From assembly GCF_000986795.1 (NCBI RefSeq), contig NZ_LAYZ01000004.1:1-64000 (forward strand): a stretch of DNA of 64,000 nt, written 5' to 3'. Source of the stretch: Salinicoccus sediminis. GTDB lineage: Bacteria; Bacillota; Bacilli; Staphylococcales; Salinicoccaceae. Made by a program: the position numbers and the translations under genes. The notes below the pieces were generated by a model, which worked only from the letters and a program-made list of their open reading frames with translations, did not search any database and was not told the origin of the DNA. Positions 61,364 to 64,000 of this stretch are shown here, piece after piece; the first letter of the stretch is position 1, and each line of letters starts with the position of its first letter.

Positions 61364-62616
61364 ATGTCAAAACGGTCCGTTCCGGTCGTCATATCGGTCA
61401 TCATCACCCTGACGGCATTCCCTTTTTCAAAACCTCGTGTACCGCCCGGCAGCACGATGACACCGTTGCTTTTGGCAATCGAGGTCACGGCATTGGATTT
61501 ATTGAACCCGGATGGACGCGCCATGATCCGGCCGTCCCGGTATTCGAGCTCCGCCCGGATAAAGCGGGTGAACGGGTTCGCTTTTCTGAAGTCCTCATCA
61601 AGGATGCCTTCCACCACCGGCGCATAGATCTTATCGTGCCCCATCATCTTAAGGAGCGCCGGACGCACGAACAACTCAAATCCCGAATAGCAGGCCGAAG
61701 GGTTGCCGCTCAGGCCGAACAGCGGCTTATCCCCGAGGACACTTACCGTCGTCACGCTCCCGGGACGCATGCCGACCTTGTTGAACAGCTCGATAGCCCC
61801 GAGATTTTTGTACAAGCCGGGCAGATGATCGTAATCCCCGACGGACACGCCGCCGGTCGTAATGACCGCATCGACTTCCGAAAGCATCTCCCGGACGCGC
61901 GCCGTCAGCGTATCCAGATCATCCGCCTCAAGTTTATACAGCCTGCCGTCGATATTCATGCGCTTCAGCTGGCTCTGGATCATCGGCCCGTTCGAATTGC
62001 GGATCTTCCCGCGCTCAGGCGGTGCATCGACATCAAGCAGTTCACTGCCCGTCGACATGATGCCGACCACCGGCCGGCGGTATACTTCCACACTGCTGTA
62101 GCCGAAAGTGGCGAGTGTGGCGACGGTCCCCGGATTGACGAATGTCCCCTCCGGCACGATTACATCGCCGGTTTTGCACTCCTCACCCTGCAGCGCGATG
62201 TTTTCATCCGGACGGAACGCTTTCCTGACAGTAAAACCATCCGCTGTCTCTTTCGCCTGTTCGAACATGACGACCGCATCCGCACTTTTCGGCACTTCCG
62301 CACCGGTCATGATCCTGAACGCCTCATTCGGTGCGAGTACGTAGTCGCTGCTCGCGCCGGCCGGGATTTCCTCCACCACTTTGAAGGCGATCCGGCGCTC
62401 GCCCGATGCCCCTGTACTGTCTTCCGAACGGATGGCGAACCCGTCCATCGCAGACTTGGTAAACAGCGGCACATCGTCTGTCGCTGTAAGGTCAGCCGCC
62501 AGTATGCGCCCGTAGCTCTCAGTATAGGGGACCTTCTCATGCGGCAGCCGCCCGACATTGTCAATTACACGGCCCAGGGCTTCCCGGACGCTGATTGGTA
62601 TACGGTTGATCGTCAT
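61360..62616 (-). CDS. moeA: Molybdopterin molybdotransferase
   Basis: The 418-residue MoeA inserts molybdate into adenylated molybdopterin. Motifs are FTKSAMDGFAIRS, RIMTGAEVPKSAD, IMSTGSELLD, TTGGVSVGDYD and GLSGNPSACYSGFELF. It is the first gene of the minus-strand Moco run. The 62-bp divergent region to moaC holds TATAAT elements readable on both strands. Confidence 0.97.
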   Translation of the reverse strand: MTINRIPISVREALGRVIDNVGRLPHEKVPYTESYGRILAADLTATDDVPLFTKSAMDGFAIRSEDSTGASGERRIAFKVVEEIPAGASSDYVLAPNEAFRIMTGAEVPKSADAVVMFEQAKETADGFTVRKAFRPDENIALQGEECKTGDVIVPEGTFVNPGTVATLATFGYSSVEVYRRPVVGIMSTGSELLDVDAPPERGKIRNSNGPMIQSQLKRMNIDGRLYKLEADDLDTLTARVREMLSEVDAVITTGGVSVGDYDHLPGLYKNLGAIELFNKVGMRPGSVTTVSVLGDKPLFGLSGNPSACYSGFELFVRPALLKMMGHDKIYAPVVEGILDEDFRKANPFTRFIRAELEYRDGRIMARPSGFNKSNAVTSIAKSNGVIVLPGGTRGFEKGNAVRVMMTDMTTGTDRFDI

Positions 62617-62678
62617 TCTATTCCTACTTTCATCACAGTTATTTTGTTATACTCATTATAATGGAAAGGGTGTTTTAA

Positions 62679-63158
62679 ATGTCAGAATTCAGTCATTTCA
62701 ATCAGGAAGGCAGGGCCCGCATGGTCGATGTCTCGGATAAGGATATAACCGTGCGGACCGCCGTCGCTAAAAGCATACTCGAAGTCACTCCGGAAATTTA
62801 CCAGGGGATTACAGAAGGCACTGTCAAAAAGGGGGATGTACTTGCGGTCGCACAGGTGTCTGCGGTCATGGCTGCGAAAAACACTGCCCAGATCATCCCG
62901 ATGTGCCATCCGCTGCCCCTGTCGGGCATCGATGTTTCATTCACATGGGAGACCGGCGGTTCATATCTGCTGCACATTACGGCAACCGTGAAGACCACAG
63001 GCCGAACCGGCGTCGAAATGGAAGCACTGACAGCTGCTTCGGCTGCCGCACTCACCATCTACGATATGTGCAAGGCCCTGGATAAGGGCATGATCATCAG
63101 GGACACACAACTGATGGAGAAAACCGGCGGGAAGTCGGGGGATTACCGACGGAACTGA
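62679..63158 (+). CDS. moaC: Cyclic pyranopterin monophosphate synthase
   Basis: MoaC converts the MoaA product to cPMP. The 159-residue protein has [57 protein letters not shown] and the final KSGDYRR. GGAAAGGGTG precedes the ATG. Alone among the Moco genes here it is on the plus strand, between divergent moeA and convergent moaB, whose stop lies one base away. Confidence 0.97.
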   Translation: MSEFSHFNQEGRARMVDVSDKDITVRTAVAKSILEVTPEIYQGITEGTVKKGDVLAVAQVSAVMAAKNTAQIIPMCHPLPLSGIDVSFTWETGGSYLLHITATVKTTGRTGVEMEALTAASAAALTIYDMCKALDKGMIIRDTQLMEKTGGKSGDYRRN

Positions 63159-63159
63159 A

Positions 63160-63660
63160 TCATTTATGCAGCTCATGCACACAATGGTTCAGCTCGGGGG
63201 CGACGAGACGCTCCATGGCGAGCTTCACCGCCCCGGTCGAACCGGGCAGTGTGAAAACCACAGTGCTTCCGATGGCGCCGGCCACCGCCCTTGATAATAT
63301 ACTCCTTGAACCGATGTCTTCAGTGAAACTGAGCATGCGGAATATTTCACCAAATCCTTCAATCTCCTTGTCGAATAGAGGCCGCACCGCCTCTATCGTC
63401 ACATCACGGGCCGCAATGCCGGTGCCTCCCGTCGTAATGATGGCGTCGATGCCCCCGGCGGCAAGACCCTCCACCGTACGGCTGATTTCCTCCATATCAT
63501 CCGTAACGACGATATAATCCTCCGCAGCCACTTCCACGTTCATTTCCCGCAAATATTCAAGCACTTTCCTGCCGCCTTTGTCCGTCTCCTTCGTCCGCGT
63601 ATCGCTGATGGTGATGACGGCCGCCTTGATGGTGCCCTCCACCCTGTCTATGATGCTCAT
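63160..63660 (-). CDS. moaB: Molybdopterin adenylyltransferase-like MoaB
   Basis: The protein is 166 residues from MSIIDRVEGT (ATG 63660, GGGGGG seven bases upstream; a second ATG at 63666 is too close to that site). MoaB/MogA fold motifs are VITISDTRT, IITTGGTGIAARDVTIEAV and LPGSTGAVKLAMERL. Such proteins adenylate molybdopterin before MoeA acts. It lies 16-22 bases downstream of the partial moeB. Confidence 0.95.
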   Translation of the reverse strand: MSIIDRVEGTIKAAVITISDTRTKETDKGGRKVLEYLREMNVEVAAEDYIVVTDDMEEISRTVEGLAAGGIDAIITTGGTGIAARDVTIEAVRPLFDKEIEGFGEIFRMLSFTEDIGSRSILSRAVAGAIGSTVVFTLPGSTGAVKLAMERLVAPELNHCVHELHK

Positions 63661-63681
63661 AATCATTCCCCCCTTGTATGT

Positions 63682-64000
63682 CTAGCCAAACAGCTGGTCG
63701 ACCAGCGTCCGCGCCCGGTCGATACCGTCGGTATCATGGATCAGTATCCGTCCGTTGTTGAAGCAGACCAGCCGTGCATCATCATAGTAGAACTCACTGA
63801 AATACGGCGTCCGGTTGACTTTAATGCCCATTTTATCCACCGCTTCATCCACTGACGCTTTGGTGATGCGCGCATCCATCACCTGGACCGTATCACGGCC
63901 GCACAGTTTCATCGTCTGGCCGGACGGTTCGCTGAGCGCAGGATACGAAGGATGCCCGCCGCATGTCGGGCACGCTTCCTCTTTCATCCGGTCGATGCAA
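63682..64000 (-). CDS. moeB: MoeB/ThiF-family adenylyltransferase, C-terminal part (cut by window edge)
   Basis: The visible 105 residues are the C-terminus of an E1-like enzyme, open to the window edge (the frame continues upstream of ATG 63987 as CIDRM). The zinc pair CPTCGG and the element LCGRDTVQV are typical of MoeB/ThiF proteins. MoeB adenylates the MoaD Gly-Gly tail. Position beside moaB matches the staphylococcal moeB locus, so the mod transport genes may follow outside. Confidence 0.8.
   Translation of the reverse strand, partial: CIDRMKEEACPTCGGHPSYPALSEPSGQTMKLCGRDTVQVMDARITKASVDEAVDKMGIKVNRTPYFSEFYYDDARLVCFNNGRILIHDTDGIDRARTLVDQLFG

Noticed and set aside
61636..62661. 341-codon plus-strand frame opposite moeA
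   Set aside because: Shadow of the real gene; composition rich in His, Arg and Pro as expected for an antisense frame. The same applies to 16404-17372 (secA), 38699-39742 (nrdE) and 6013-6669 (uvrA).

Overview
The window looks like a core chromosomal segment of a Staphylococcaceae member with roughly balanced GC, most like Salinicoccus or a relative. This is inferred from gene content, not from a database match. Supporting signs are the run uvrB-uvrA/hprK-lgt, prfB-secA-hpf-comFC-comFA-degV-yigZ-tagO-gdpS, an EMYY-motif lipoprotein beside murB, an Sst-type siderophore transporter and a class Ib nrdIEF operon, an order close to Staphylococcus aureus. The uvrA-yvlB-hprK-lgt and prfB-cccB arrangements recall Bacillus. 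No phage, insertion sequence, tRNA, rRNA or CRISPR array was seen.

Layout. 1-2.9 kb: TPR protein (partial), acyltransferase, lgt, hprK, all minus. 3-10.6 kb: minus-strand unit tlpA-like, HD phosphohydrolase, csbA, LexA box, uvrB, uvrA, yvlB, terminator. 10.7-13.1 kb: two secreted cell-wall hydrolases, each behind a WalR-type direct repeat, with repeat-rich spacers. 13.1-20 kb: cytochrome c, prfB (with programmed frameshift), secA, hpf, comFC, comFA. 20-25 kb: degV, yigZ, tagO, LCP protein, gdpS. 25-32.5 kb: bacilliredoxin, EMYY lipoprotein, murB, Fur-controlled siderophore ABC transporter, degenerate SDR. 32.5-37.2 kb: YtkA-like lipoprotein, repeat array, riboflavin operon ribD-ribE-ribBA-ribH under an FMN riboswitch. 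37.2-40.9 kb: nrdI-nrdE-nrdF under tandem NrdR boxes. 41-49.8 kb: DMT transporter, recQ, pxpC with a shortened pxpB, folate genes pabA-pabBC, MFS transporter, small membrane proteins. 49.9-54.4 kb: PLD-helicase-DUF3427 protein and a CNNM/CorC transporter with an unusual leader. 54.4-58.6 kb: second DegV protein and cydDC. 58.6-64 kb: molybdenum cofactor genes moaA-mobA-moaD-moaE-mobB-moeA, moaC, moaB and moeB (partial).

The regulatory layer can be read directly: WalR, Fur, NrdR, LexA, a probable CcpA cre over the hpf promoter, the FMN riboswitch with its attenuator, and the prfB frameshift. The least explained features are (i) tandem 41-bp and 42-bp repeats built of imperfect inverted repeats of about 31-32 bp, shared between two intergenic regions 20 kb apart; (ii) the corC leader, with an 11-bp long-range pairing and a palindrome placed exactly between a strong Shine-Dalgarno sequence and a TTG start; (iii) the lone PLD-helicase-DUF3427 protein; (iv) a PxpB reduced to its N-terminal domain beside a full PxpC. 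None of these was compared with a database here.
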